The notes: generated by a model from the sequence alone, not told the origin. Positions 16,080-25,897 are shown, numbered from the stretch's first letter. The stretch is DNA of 64,000 nucleotides from Flavobacterium nackdongense (GCF_004355225.1 NZ_CP037933.1:1-64000); one strand, 5' to 3'. A program made the numbers and translations.

Positions 16080-19000
16080 TTAGATTTCACCACTTGAAAT
16101 ATCAAAAAACCTATCAAAGTATATTTTTAATTTTTCTAAAACAGTTTCTTTTTTTAGGGTTCTATCTCCTGTAGGTGAAAATCTAGATACTGGCGGTAAT
16201 ATAGAAGCAAAGGCTGTTCCTGCTGCTTGTATTTCTCCATTTTTGAAGGAATTATTTATAAAAGTGATTGTTTCCTCTGGTTTTAGGCTTTCCTCAGTAA
16301 TTATATTTTCTAATTCTGCTTTCTTTTGTTGGTAAACATATTGGTTCCAGGATTCGTCAATATCTGCTGATGGTGTTAATGATTCTACAAATTTTACAAT
16401 CAATTCTTTTTTGTTACGAAGGTCGACACTTGAATCAATTGCTTTGTTTATGCTAACTAGTACTTCTTTGTCGGTTAAATTACTGTCTTTGTATTTACGG
16501 ATAAGCATCAAGATATAATCAATATTGATTTCTACTTGTTTGATTAACTCCATTTCAAAAACAATATCATCGTTTATGTTTTCACTATCGCCAAGACATT
16601 GATTTCTAAATTCATTGTACAATTCTATGTACATACTGTGATAATCTTGAAACTCTCGTTCGCTCAAAATTTCGTTACCTTCAAATTCATCAAAGGAGCG
16701 AAGTATGTTCAACAATTTTAGTATAGCCCCATACAATCGAATAAATGCTTTTTTGTTTTCTTCACCAATAATTAATTGACCTATTGGGAAATTTTCTAAA
16801 AGTTCATTTACTAAAGCATAATAGCCGATGAACTCTTTTTTTCCATCGTGATACCCTTGATAATATTCGTCAAAGGTTTTAAGTAAAACAATACCACCTG
16901 CATCTTTGTTACCGAAGAGCGCTAAACTTTTGTTGGTTGCTTCTTCTAAATTTCTGAAGCAAACAATATTCCCAAACGTTTTAATAGAATTTAGAATTCG
17001 GTTTGTTCTGGAAAAAGCTTGCAACAAACCGTGCATTCTTAAATTTTTATCAACCCAAAGCGTATTTAAGGTTGTGGCATCAAAACCAGTAAGAAACATA
17101 TTTACTACAATTAGTAAATCTATTTCTCTGTTTTTCATTCGTAAAGAAATGTCCTTGTAGTAGTTCTGAAATTTTTCAGCAGAGGTGTCGTAATTAGTTT
17201 TAAAATCAACATTATAATCCAAAATAGCTTGATCGAGAAAATCTCTATCGCTTGCATTTAATCCTTCTGTTGACTCTGAATTTTCATCCTCTACACCATC
17301 TTCTTCTTCATCATTTTGCCCAAAACTGAAAATCGTTGCAATTTTTAATCGCGCTAATTCTGGAATATCTTTTTGTTGACTTTTAAACTCGTTGTAATAT
17401 AATTTTGCTGCATCAATAGAAGTAACCGCAAAGATAGAATTAAAGCCACTACGTCTAATTTTCTCTTTTACCTCTTCTATTTTATTACGGTCTTTTGCCG
17501 AAGCCACTTCAAATACATTGGACAAAGCTGTCATCATATAAGGCTTGCTGTTACGGCTGGTTTTTTGGCTGAAATGTTTTAAAATATATTCTACATTATT
17601 GTGAATTCGTCGCGGTGCCATAAATGCTTTTTCGCGGTCTATGTCACGAACTTTTTCATCATTAATTCCCTCTTTTTCTCTCATAGTGCTGAAATAATCT
17701 ATGCGGAAAGGCAAAACATTTTTATCGGAAATGGCGTCTACAATAGTATATGTATGAATAGCGGTTTGGTGTTTTTCTTCTTCTGGACAATTTTCTACAT
17801 TGCCGTGTTGGTAACAGCCAAAGGCTTGAACGGTGGTTTTAAGATGTGCTTTACCGCCACTATTGGAATTGATTGCAAAAATAGGAGTGCCTGTAAACCC
17901 GAATAGGAAGTATTTTTTAAAGGCTTTTGTAATTGCTTCGTGCATATCGCCAAATTGAGAACGATGGCATTCGTCAAAAATGAAAACTACTGGTTTACCA
18001 TACAATGAATGACTTTTTTGTTTTTTAATTAGAATAGACAACTTTTGAATGGTTGTAATTATAATTTTAGCATTTGGGTCGTCTAATTGTTTTTTTAAAA
18101 CGGCAGTATTGGTATTGCTATTGGCAGCACCTTTTTCAAATTTGTCGTATTCCTTCATAGTTTGGTAATCCAAATCTTTACGATCAACCACAAAAATTAC
18201 TTTTTCAATAAAGTCTAATTTACTTGCTATTTGTGCAGTTTTGAATGAAGTTAAGGTTTTACCGCTTCCCGTAGTGTGCCAAATGTATCCTCCAGCATCA
18301 ATACTACCGTATTTTTTATAATTGTAAGAGGCATTGATTTTAGTTAAAACTCGTTCCGTAGCGACAATTTGATAGGGTCGCATTACCAAAAGCAATTTAT
18401 CTGACGTAAAAACACTATATTTTGTTACGATGTTTAATACCGTATGTTTGGCAAAAAAGGTTTTACCAAAATCCATTAAATCTAAAATAGCTTTGTTGTT
18501 AGCATCTGCCCACCAAGAAGTGAACTCGTAACTGTTACTGGTTTTTTTCTTTTTACTGCTGCTTTGCTTTTCCTTTTCTTTGATGTGTGAAAAACGGGTA
18601 GTATTGCTGTAATATTTGGTTAAAGTACCATTTGAAATGACAAATAACTGTACATACTCAAATAAACCACTTCCTGCCCAAAACGATTCTCTATTGTAGC
18701 GGTTGATTTGGTTAAAAGCTTCTTGCAAACTCACACCACGCTTTTTTAACTCAATGTGAATCAAAGGTAAACCATTTACTAAAACTGTCACATCGTATCG
18801 ATTAGCACGTTTACCGTCTTCGGTTTCGTATTGATTGATTACTTGGAGTTGATTGTTATGAATGTTTTGTTTGTCAAGTAAGCGGACGTTGCGAACAGAA
18901 CCATTTTCACAGGTTAGTAGCTGAATGTAATCTTCCTGAATAAGTGTTGTTTTCTCTTCGATACCGCTATTAGGATTAGCAATTTTTTGGGTGAAGAAAT

Positions 19001-19244
19001 CCTTCCATTCCTTGTCAGTAAATTGAAAATTATTTAGTTTTTCCAGTTGTACACGCAAGTTGTTTACCAAATCATTTTCGGTGGTTATAGGTAGAAAAGT
19101 ATAGGCCTGTTTTTCTAGTAATTTTATAAACGCTTTTTCCAGCTCCGCTTCGGATTGGTAGGTTACTTCTTTTTTATATTCAGAAGTGTATTCTGCTACT
19201 ACGGTACTCTCTGGATTTTCAGCAATTATATTGTATTCTTTCAT
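16080..19244 (-). CDS. hsdR: Type I restriction enzyme R subunit, 1054 aa
   Basis: HsdR is the ATP-dependent translocase and nuclease of type I restriction complexes (R2M2S). The N-terminal nuclease motif is RYDVTVLVNG followed by LIHIELKKRG (Asp, and Glu-x-Lys). The SF2 helicase part has Walker A HTTGSGKTL, the DECH box FIFDECHRSQFG, FGFTGTP, and the late motif FLTGFDATTLNTLW with QAFSRTNR. A helical C-terminal region binds HsdM. The length is normal and the frame intact, so the enzyme should work. It is 12 bp downstream of the Fic gene and in the same operon as hsdM and hsdS. Confidence 0.95.
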   Translation of the reverse strand: MKEYNIIAENPESTVVAEYTSEYKKEVTYQSEAELEKAFIKLLEKQAYTFLPITTENDLVNNLRVQLEKLNNFQFTDKEWKDFFTQKIANPNSGIEEKTTLIQEDYIQLLTCENGSVRNVRLLDKQNIHNNQLQVINQYETEDGKRANRYDVTVLVNGLPLIHIELKKRGVSLQEAFNQINRYNRESFWAGSGLFEYVQLFVISNGTLTKYYSNTTRFSHIKEKEKQSSSKKKKTSNSYEFTSWWADANNKAILDLMDFGKTFFAKHTVLNIVTKYSVFTSDKLLLVMRPYQIVATERVLTKINASYNYKKYGSIDAGGYIWHTTGSGKTLTSFKTAQIASKLDFIEKVIFVVDRKDLDYQTMKEYDKFEKGAANSNTNTAVLKKQLDDPNAKIIITTIQKLSILIKKQKSHSLYGKPVVFIFDECHRSQFGDMHEAITKAFKKYFLFGFTGTPIFAINSNSGGKAHLKTTVQAFGCYQHGNVENCPEEEKHQTAIHTYTIVDAISDKNVLPFRIDYFSTMREKEGINDEKVRDIDREKAFMAPRRIHNNVEYILKHFSQKTSRNSKPYMMTALSNVFEVASAKDRNKIEEVKEKIRRSGFNSIFAVTSIDAAKLYYNEFKSQQKDIPELARLKIATIFSFGQNDEEEDGVEDENSESTEGLNASDRDFLDQAILDYNVDFKTNYDTSAEKFQNYYKDISLRMKNREIDLLIVVNMFLTGFDATTLNTLWVDKNLRMHGLLQAFSRTNRILNSIKTFGNIVCFRNLEEATNKSLALFGNKDAGGIVLLKTFDEYYQGYHDGKKEFIGYYALVNELLENFPIGQLIIGEENKKAFIRLYGAILKLLNILRSFDEFEGNEILSEREFQDYHSMYIELYNEFRNQCLGDSENINDDIVFEMELIKQVEINIDYILMLIRKYKDSNLTDKEVLVSINKAIDSSVDLRNKKELIVKFVESLTPSADIDESWNQYVYQQKKAELENIITEESLKPEETITFINNSFKNGEIQAAGTAFASILPPVSRFSPTGDRTLKKETVLEKLKIYFDRFFDISSGEI

Positions 19245-19255
19245 TTTGGTGATGG

Positions 19256-20128
19256 TTAATTTTCTTCGTAATAATAAGAATAATCGATTCCTTTCATAAA
19301 CATTTCGCGACTGTTAATGTCATCTGTTAAGGCATTTTCTAATAATTGTTTTAAAATGGTGCTGTCGGATGGGCTTTTTACCATTGCATTATGATAGTCG
19401 TTTTTGCTTATTTTGCTCCAATCCACACATTTTTTTACTCTTTTCTTTAAAATTAAATCCAGCCAAACTCTGGTACTTCTGCCGTTGCCTTCCATAAATG
19501 GGTGGGCAATATTCATTTCTATGTATTTGTCTGCGATTTCACTAAAGGTGTTTTCGGGCATTTGTTCAATTTGTACTAAGGTATTGCCCAAAAAATGGGA
19601 TGTAGCAAACTGAAAACCGCCTTTTGAAATGTTTTTTTGCCTAATTTGTCCTGCAAAATCATATAGTCCGCCAAAGAGATAGGCGTGTATTTGTTGTAAA
19701 CCTTTAGTAGTTCCCACTTCTATGCTGTTTATAAAAGAACTTTCAAACAAAGCATAGGCTTTAGTTTTACTTTTTCCGTCTATGGTTTCATCACTATAAG
19801 TAAACCATTCTATAAAACGATTGGCTTTTGTGCTTGGAAAAGTTTTGCCTAATGCTATAATTCCACTATAATCGAGCATATCGGCCAAACGGTTTTTACC
19901 ATCTGGAGCCAGTATTTTCAACTGGGTAGTAGTACTAACCACTTGGCTATTTTCTTTTTTTAATTTGGCTTTAAGGTATTTCCAATAGTTTCGTGTTTTA
20001 CCATAATCGTCTTGGTTGGTAAGCACTGCCACAATATCCAAGACCGAAAACCACCATTTGCTGTTTTCTTCGTCCCAAATGGCACGAACTTCACGATCAT
20101 CAAAAAAACGTATGGAAACCTTGTTCAT
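19256..20128 (-). CDS. BRO-N/Fic fusion protein, 290 aa
   Basis: Residues 1-110 form a BRO-N domain ([37 protein letters not shown]), a DNA-associated module of phage and mobile-element proteins. Residues 120-265 are a Fic domain with an intact active site HPFMEGNGR at 209-217, which in this family transfers AMP or another phosphate-containing group onto target proteins. No clear inhibitory (S/T)xxxE(G/N) helix was found, so control is probably by a partner or by assembly. It is embedded between hsdS (9 bp upstream) and hsdR (11 bp downstream), as in other type I operons, which implies a link to restriction activity or to its fail-safe. Confidence 0.85.
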   Translation of the reverse strand: MNKVSIRFFDDREVRAIWDEENSKWWFSVLDIVAVLTNQDDYGKTRNYWKYLKAKLKKENSQVVSTTTQLKILAPDGKNRLADMLDYSGIIALGKTFPSTKANRFIEWFTYSDETIDGKSKTKAYALFESSFINSIEVGTTKGLQQIHAYLFGGLYDFAGQIRQKNISKGGFQFATSHFLGNTLVQIEQMPENTFSEIADKYIEMNIAHPFMEGNGRSTRVWLDLILKKRVKKCVDWSKISKNDYHNAMVKSPSDSTILKQLLENALTDDINSREMFMKGIDYSYYYEEN

Positions 20129-20137
20129 AATGGTTAA

Positions 20138-21379
20138 TTATAAATAATTGGTAGTTAATGGTTTAAAACTAAGCAATTTACTCCTGTAATGCTCGTATTG
20201 CTGTTTTCTTGCTAGTATCTCAGCGGGCAAACCTGTTGAAATGTCATTTAGTAAAGCATCAAACTGGTCTAAGATTTTTACAATACGTTCTTGTTCTTGA
20301 ATTGATGGGACTGGGATTGTAAAAGTTGGTAAACTACCACTTCGCAATCTTGTAACTTTGGCTCCTTGCACATATTTCTTTTTAAATTCTAGAAATCTAT
20401 CGGTTTGAAATAAGTAACCAATAAATTTTGGATTTTGATTGTGACGGAAAGCGGAAGAATCTCCACTTATACAAATATCTTCTTCTCCAAGCCATACAAC
20501 AGCTTTACAAATATCTACAATATTTTCACTTACACCTGCTATAATTAAATCACCTTTTTTTGCCTTTCTAAGTTTTTTAGCTAATTCCTCAGACACAAAA
20601 GATTTAGTTTCAGTAGTAGCAGATCCGTAATAAGTATAAATCTGTCCATAATGAATACAACCAATTCCTGATTCTGTGAAATCACTTTTTTGTAAACCAG
20701 TTCCTCTAATAAAAGTGCCCACTTCCCCTAAAGTTTTCCACTCTACTTCTTGGTTTTCAAAAGCGAGTAATTGGTTACGATAAAAATCATACTGCTGAAA
20801 GCGTGCTTTCAGCTCCGCTTTCAGCTCCGCTTTCAGCTCCGTAAATTTATCTAGAATATTTACTATTTCTTCTTGAATAGGTAGGGGTGGGATGGGGATT
20901 TGAAAGTCTAAAACTTTCAACATATTTGGATGCTTAATTCCAGAACCTCTATAAAAAGTTGAAATTATATCAATGCTATCAAGTAAGCAATAGTATAAGT
21001 ATTTTGTATTTAGATAACTTGAATCATTTGAAATCGCAATTCTATTATCTGATGTTAAAAATTTACCATTGAAATATTGTACAACAGGATTCCCACCCCA
21101 AGGAATTGCAATAATTTCACCTTCACTATAATTTTCTTCGGCGAAATCTTCTGTTGTATATAAGTTTGAGATGTTTGTTGTTAGTATTTTGATTGTTCCA
21201 CCTTCAACAATAAGAGGTTTCAACTCACTGGCTAAAAAATATTTATATTTTATAACTTGTGGTTGTTTATTATTTTCAACTGCATTAAACCTTTTATCCC
21301 AAGTTGTAACCTCCCAAAGATGTTTGTATTCCACTCCATCAGGACAATGCTTTTGTATTAATTTTTCTATTTTATTCAT
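20138..21379 (-). CDS. hsdS: Type I restriction enzyme specificity subunit S, 413 aa
   Basis: HsdS carries two target-recognition domains joined by conserved helices and sets the DNA sequence recognised by both the methylase and the nuclease. The first domain spans about residues 15-180 and ends in IPIPPLPIQEEIVNILDKF. The second spans about 215-380 and ends in IPVPSIQEQERIVKILDQF. Between them lies an ELKAELKAELKARF spacer made of exact tandem repeats (see 20805-20840). The start codon overlaps the hsdM stop by 4 bp (ATGA type), indicating translational coupling. Intact and normal in length. The recognition sequence cannot be read from the protein. Confidence 0.95.
   Translation of the reverse strand: MNKIEKLIQKHCPDGVEYKHLWEVTTWDKRFNAVENNKQPQVIKYKYFLASELKPLIVEGGTIKILTTNISNLYTTEDFAEENYSEGEIIAIPWGGNPVVQYFNGKFLTSDNRIAISNDSSYLNTKYLYYCLLDSIDIISTFYRGSGIKHPNMLKVLDFQIPIPPLPIQEEIVNILDKFTELKAELKAELKARFQQYDFYRNQLLAFENQEVEWKTLGEVGTFIRGTGLQKSDFTESGIGCIHYGQIYTYYGSATTETKSFVSEELAKKLRKAKKGDLIIAGVSENIVDICKAVVWLGEEDICISGDSSAFRHNQNPKFIGYLFQTDRFLEFKKKYVQGAKVTRLRSGSLPTFTIPVPSIQEQERIVKILDQFDALLNDISTGLPAEILARKQQYEHYRSKLLSFKPLTTNYL
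20805..20840 (-). repeat. Three exact 12-bp repeats in the hsdS spacer
   Basis: GCTTTCAGCTCC is repeated three times in a row, encoding AELK units between the two target-recognition domains. In EcoR124I/EcoR124II, adding or losing a similar four-residue repeat changes the spacing of the recognised half-sites. In-frame copy change here could alter specificity the same way. Confidence 0.85.
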
Positions 21380-22938
21380 ACTGTAGCACTTTCTAAATCG
21401 TTCACAATTTCATCAATAGCAGTACGTAATTCGTTTTGGCGGGCTACAATGGTTTCAATACGAGCATTGAGTTCTGTAATATCAGTAGCAACAGTGGTAT
21501 TTTCCTGTTCTATGAAACTGCTTACTGCAATATTGTAATTATTCTCTGCAATGAGTTGGTTAGGAATTAACATTGCAAAATGGTCTATATCTTTTCTTTC
21601 AATATAAGCGTTAAGTATTTTTTTGCGTTGGTTTTCGCTTATTTTGTTTTTATTACCGCCACGCGTAAACTCTGCCGATGCGTCTATAAATAGTGTGGCA
21701 TTGTCTTTTTTACTCTTCTTTAAAACAATAATGCAGGTGGCAATACTAGTACCAAAAAACAAGTCGGGTGGTAATTGAATTACTGCATCAACATAATTAT
21801 TATCGATAAGGTACTTTCTAATTTTTTGTTCGGCACCTCCACGATACAACACTCCAGGGAATTCTACTATTGCCGCTGTGCCCGATGTTGCTAACCACGA
21901 AAGCATATGCAAAGTAAAGGCTAAATCGGCTTTAGATTTTGGTGCTAAAACACCAGCAGGAGAAAAACGAGGGTCGTTTATCAACAAAGGATTGGCATCG
22001 CCTTCCCATTTGATAGAATATGGCGGATTGGAAACGATAGCATCAAAAGGTTCATCGTCCCAATGCTTCGGGTCGGTTAATGTATCGCCGTGTGTGATAT
22101 TGAATTTTTCGAAATTGATGTCGTGCAAAAACATATTGATACGGCATAAGTTGTACGTGGTAATATTTACTTCTTGTCCGTAAAAACCTTGTCTTACATT
22201 TTCTTTGCCTAATACTTTGGCAAACTTCAATAACAACGAACCCGAGCCACAAGCTGGGTCGTAGACCTTGTTTACTTGTGTTTTTCCAACTACCGTAATT
22301 TCTGCTAATAATTCGGATACTTCTTGCGGTGTAAAAAATTCACCACCTGATTTACCGGCATTACTGGCATACATTGTCATTAAGTATTCGTAAGCATCAC
22401 CAAAAGCATCAATGTTATTTTCTTGGTAATTTCCTAATTTAAGACCTGCAATGGCATTTACTATTTTTACGATCTGCTTATTCCGTTGTTCGACTGTGCC
22501 ACCTAATTTGTTACTATTAACATCAACATCGTCAAAAAGTCCTGCTAAATCATCTTCACTTTCTGCTCCTTTTGCCGAGGCTTCTATTTCTTTGAAAATA
22601 GCGTGTAAATCAACATTTATGTCTTTGTTATTCTCTGCGTTTTTCTGTACGTTTTCAAATAAAGCAGAAGGTAGCATATAAAATCCTTTTTCAGCTACGG
22701 TATCTTTGCGACCAAACTCTGCTTCGTCATCGGATAGTTTAGCATAATCGAAATCCTTGTTTCCTGTTTCCCATTCGGCTTTATTGATATGGCTGGTTAA
22801 ATTTTCGGATATAAAACGATAAAATAATATTCCCAATACATAGGATTTAAAATCCCATCCGTCAACACTTCCTCTTAAATCGTTAGCAATTTGCCAAATG
22901 GTTCTGTGCAATTCATCCCGTTCTTGTTCTCTGGTCAT
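21376..22938 (-). CDS. hsdM: Type I restriction enzyme M subunit (N6-adenine methyltransferase), 520 aa
   Basis: HsdM methylates adenine using S-adenosylmethionine. The N-terminal helical domain (LHRTIWQIANDLRG) is followed by the catalytic core: GEFFTPQEVSELL, motif I VYDPACGSGSLLLKF, and motif IV DAIVSNPPYS, the NPPY signature of N6-adenine and N4-cytosine methylases. The C-terminal coiled-coil region (residues about 485-515) contacts HsdS. Normal length and intact. It is the first gene of the hsdM-hsdS-fic-hsdR operon; a TAnnTTTG -7 match lies 70 bp upstream. Confidence 0.95.
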   Translation of the reverse strand: MTREQERDELHRTIWQIANDLRGSVDGWDFKSYVLGILFYRFISENLTSHINKAEWETGNKDFDYAKLSDDEAEFGRKDTVAEKGFYMLPSALFENVQKNAENNKDINVDLHAIFKEIEASAKGAESEDDLAGLFDDVDVNSNKLGGTVEQRNKQIVKIVNAIAGLKLGNYQENNIDAFGDAYEYLMTMYASNAGKSGGEFFTPQEVSELLAEITVVGKTQVNKVYDPACGSGSLLLKFAKVLGKENVRQGFYGQEVNITTYNLCRINMFLHDINFEKFNITHGDTLTDPKHWDDEPFDAIVSNPPYSIKWEGDANPLLINDPRFSPAGVLAPKSKADLAFTLHMLSWLATSGTAAIVEFPGVLYRGGAEQKIRKYLIDNNYVDAVIQLPPDLFFGTSIATCIIVLKKSKKDNATLFIDASAEFTRGGNKNKISENQRKKILNAYIERKDIDHFAMLIPNQLIAENNYNIAVSSFIEQENTTVATDITELNARIETIVARQNELRTAIDEIVNDLESATV

Positions 22939-23376
22939 TCTATTTATTGGTTTTTATTGTTTTATATTGAAAATTAATGTAGGTATTCTTGTAAGAAAGG
23001 TAATTTTCAAAAATAAGATATTAAAACTTAATTATGCCGTTTTTGTTTTCTTTTAATTCACTTTTTATACACTACCTATACAGATTAAAACTAAAAATAG
23101 TTCCTTATTTTTTTTACAAAAAAACAAATTTAATTCAGTGTATTGTACCCTAATTGAGGGAAATCGTATACTGGCAAATATTATTCACAATATCTACATA
23201 AAGATATAGATATTGTGAAATTGAGTGTACGGCAACCGCGATATTGCAATTAATTATATTCAAAAATAATCTTTATAAAATTAAGTGTTTTACGGTTTTC
23301 CTCATTTGGGTGAAATGTTTTTTTTGTATGGACTTTAGTATTGGAATTGATGACTCAAAATATCAACTATTCTATA
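22939..23376. other. 438-bp intergenic region with regulatory-looking repeats
   Basis: No ORF of note. On the minus strand 23015-23008 reads TATTTTTG, a -7-type element for the hsdM operon. At 23146 is TACCCTAATTGAGGG, similar to the palindromes heading modules A to D. At 23184-23196 and 23207-23219 are TTCACAATATCTA and TAGATATTGTGAA, a perfect 13-bp inverted repeat with a 10-nt spacer, which could be an operator of the restriction operon or a hairpin. Confidence 0.4.
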
Positions 23377-23472
23377 CTATTCTCGTTTTTCGTCTTGAGT
23401 TGGTTTGATAAGATAGGCGATGAAATCGGGAAGTTCTATCAGAGGTAGAAGGCCGACGGGTTCTCGGGGCAT
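23377..23472 (-). pseudogene. C-terminal remnant of a third copy of the 217-aa paralogue family
   Basis: The 31 codons from ATG 23472 to TAG 23377 encode PREPVGLLPLIELPDFIAYL, matching the end of the protein at 24567-25220 (PLEPVGLLPLIELPDYITYL). The remainder of that gene is missing: eight nucleotides upstream is the stop of the unrelated 285-aa gene. The segment therefore marks an old recombination or deletion junction. It might still be translated by re-initiation, but a stand-alone role is unlikely. Confidence 0.7.
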
Positions 23473-23480
23473 TTAAAATT

Positions 23481-24338
23481 TCATTTTCTCAACTCGTTGT
23501 ATTGGTTTAATTTTTCGGCTTGAGCCACTAAATTTATAAATTCATCTTCTGGCAATATGGTTGCAACAATGGTGTATTCGTCCACACGCTGCCAACTTTT
23601 GGGCAATATTGTGTTTAGGGTATCATTTGTTATGGCAATTATTTTGTCGTCCTCTTTTTGAAACAAAATAAAATCGTATTTGTCTATGATACAGTTTGAT
23701 TGATTGGCAAGCAGTTTTAATGTTTTTTTATCCTCGCCTTCTCCCATTTCTAATACATTGCCATATTCGTAATTGGGAATTTGATAGTTTACATACAAGA
23801 TGATTTTGTGAAGTAGGATCGTTAGTTCCTCATTGCTTTTTTCGGATAATTTGCCTAGCAATTCTGGACCAAAATGCACCTTTCGAATTGGGCAGAATAG
23901 TGTTATTGTTTGTTGTAACTGCAATGCCATTGCACTTACTACTTGGGTATCAGTATGAGGGATAGCCTCCATATCTTCTGTAGTAAATAATGGATGTTCC
24001 TTGGGAATGTATTCTAAAGAAGCATCATCACTCTCTTCGTCATACTCCTCATTATCGATATATAATTGGCCATCATACAAATTGCAAATGCTGTTGGCCA
24101 GTTCGTTCGTAAGTAAATAATCTTCTTTACTAGAAAATCCAGTGTTCCGCAGTTCGATCCAGTTTTCTTCTTCCAAACTCACATCTACGCCTCGAGTAGA
24201 AGCTTCATCGATCCAGAAATAACATAGGGTTTCTGAACGCTGCTCATATTTGACATCCTCTAATGTGCGTTCGATGACTTTTTGAAGTATAACAAAATTG
24301 ATGGGTTCTTTGGTCTTTATGTAATGAAGTATACTCAT
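23481..24338 (-). CDS. Hypothetical protein, 285 aa
   Basis: I do not recognise the family. It is acidic, with a low-complexity NEEYDEESDDASLEY stretch near residues 96-110 separating an N-terminal alpha/beta part (VILQKVIERTLEDVKYEQRS) from a C-terminal part (VSAMALQLQQTITLFCPIRK, then KYDFILFQKEDDKIIAITNDT). No signal peptide or membrane segment. It lies in line with the two paralogues at 24567 and 25262, 228 bp downstream of the first, and its 3' end abuts a remnant of the same paralogue family, which suggests that it replaced a third member. This array of unknown genes looks like exchangeable cargo. Confidence 0.6.
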   Translation of the reverse strand: MSILHYIKTKEPINFVILQKVIERTLEDVKYEQRSETLCYFWIDEASTRGVDVSLEEENWIELRNTGFSSKEDYLLTNELANSICNLYDGQLYIDNEEYDEESDDASLEYIPKEHPLFTTEDMEAIPHTDTQVVSAMALQLQQTITLFCPIRKVHFGPELLGKLSEKSNEELTILLHKIILYVNYQIPNYEYGNVLEMGEGEDKKTLKLLANQSNCIIDKYDFILFQKEDDKIIAITNDTLNTILPKSWQRVDEYTIVATILPEDEFINLVAQAEKLNQYNELRK

Positions 24339-24566
24339 AATTATTTTAGGTTAGGTTACCCTTATTTTCAATGCTATCGAGTTTTAATTTGTCTTGAAAA
24401 TAAATTAAGCTTTCGAGGCAATGAAAATAGGAAGAAATGTATAGCTTTATAATGGCCAAGAGTTAATTTCGCTAATGTATTGATAATAATTTCAAACCGA
24501 TTACGGGAAACCTCAAAACGAGTAAATTTTTACTAATTTTTTCATTTGATTATTGTTTTAGGTTTT

Positions 24567-25220
24567 CTATATCTTTCTTGGTTTCCGTCTGGAGTTGATT
24601 TGATATAGGTAGGTTATGTAATCGGGGAGTTCTATGAGTGGTAACAGGCCGACGGGTTCTAAAGGCATTGGGTGCAAATTGATTTGTTGGATGTGTTTGC
24701 GGAAGGCTATTTCGCCAATCACTCTCATTACCATCCAATCGATGTCTAATTTTAGATTCTCGCATTGTTTTATTTCATTGAAGTTGGGTAGGTACAAGTT
24801 GATTTTGAGCTGCTTGGTTGCTATGTTGTAATCTGACAGCGCTATTTGAATTTCGCTGATTTTGATTTCGTAGTTTTCGAAAATAACGGACTTATCAGAA
24901 CCGTTTTTGTATTCTTCTGTATTTTCAAGGGGTTTTATAAATGCCTGAACTGTAAAGTATTCTAGCGGTGGTGCCTGAGTTTCGAGTGCTATAATTTTTG
25001 GGAATAGTTTTCGATAGCCAAAGGCTGTAAAAACTATACTGTATTTGTCTTGATTGTTAGCAGGTTTTGTTATTTCAAAACCTATTCTTTTCGAAATGTT
25101 GTTGTATTTTTTTTTGAATTGGGAGTAGATTTCATCCCCATTTATTCCCAAAAAGAACCCATTTATTATTTCTTGTTCGTTTTTTTTGAAGTAGTTCCAG
25201 AAGGTAGTGATTTGTTTCAT
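24567..25220 (-). CDS. Hypothetical protein, 217 aa (paralogue of the next gene)
   Basis: The protein shares its plan with the 211-aa product of 25262-25897: N-terminal FWNYFKKNEQEI versus FWNHFKENNF, a central ALETQAPPLEYFTVQAFIKPL versus LVHYAPTIKPWIITAFLQPV, a KNGSDKSV versus EKGTDKPL turn, and a DWMVMRVIGEIAFRKHIQQI versus YTLIEHIIGEKAFANEINFI helix. Identity is low, so the duplication is old. The fold looks alpha/beta with no membrane segment. Its C-terminal sequence is repeated as a remnant at 23377-23472. Function unknown; similar tandem families often act as immunity proteins, which I only mention as an option. Confidence 0.65.
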   Translation of the reverse strand: MKQITTFWNYFKKNEQEIINGFFLGINGDEIYSQFKKKYNNISKRIGFEITKPANNQDKYSIVFTAFGYRKLFPKIIALETQAPPLEYFTVQAFIKPLENTEEYKNGSDKSVIFENYEIKISEIQIALSDYNIATKQLKINLYLPNFNEIKQCENLKLDIDWMVMRVIGEIAFRKHIQQINLHPMPLEPVGLLPLIELPDYITYLYQINSRRKPRKI

Positions 25221-25261
25221 GACTGGTTAATTGGTTAACTGGTTAATTGTTGATGGTTTTT

Positions 25262-25897
25262 TTATAGGATTGGATCATTGAATTCTCTTAAGTAATCGAT
25301 TAGATAGCACAGATCTATGGGTTGAGGATTTATGATATCTGCTGTAAATTGTTCGAGCTCAATAAAGTTGATTTCGTTAGCAAAAGCTTTTTCTCCGATA
25401 ATGTGTTCGATTAGGGTGTATACTGCTTCTCTTAATCGTGGATTGTCTTTGTGAACGATGTAATTTTTGAGGTAAACTCTAAGCCCCAAACGATTTGGGT
25501 TATTACAGTTTTCGAGGGGTATGAAATACATTTGACTTATTTTTAAAAAGATACCAAAGTATTCCAATGGTTTGTCGGTGCCTTTTTCGAATTCATCGAT
25601 GTCTCCAACTGGTTGGAGAAAGGCTGTTATTATCCAGGGTTTTATAGTTGGTGCGTAATGTACCAATAGTTCGACATCTTTGAAAAGATAGGGGTTGCCT
25701 TTGGCCGTAATGATCAATTCGGATTTGTCTTTACTGTTTGTTATAATTACGCCAAGATCTTCGTTGTATTCGTATAGGAGTTCGTTTAGTTTCCCGAAGT
25801 ATTTTTCTCGTTCCTCTTTTGGGATATCGGGCATTAGACGAAAAACAAAATTGTTTTCTTTGAAGTGGTTCCAGAAATTTGCTATTGTTGCGTTCAT
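25262..25897 (-). CDS. Hypothetical protein, 211 aa (paralogue of the 217-aa protein)
   Basis: Related to the neighbouring 217-aa protein by shared blocks at the N-terminus (NFWNHFKENNF), middle (APTIKPWIITAFLQPV, EFEKGTDKPLEYF) and C-terminal helix (LIEHIIGEKAFANEIN). No recognised domain, signal peptide or membrane span. The 16 nt just before its ATG are identical to those before the DnaC-like ATPase gene. It lies 41 bp upstream of the 217-aa gene, so both are probably on one transcript. Confidence 0.65.
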   Translation of the reverse strand: MNATIANFWNHFKENNFVFRLMPDIPKEEREKYFGKLNELLYEYNEDLGVIITNSKDKSELIITAKGNPYLFKDVELLVHYAPTIKPWIITAFLQPVGDIDEFEKGTDKPLEYFGIFLKISQMYFIPLENCNNPNRLGLRVYLKNYIVHKDNPRLREAVYTLIEHIIGEKAFANEINFIELEQFTADIINPQPIDLCYLIDYLREFNDPIL

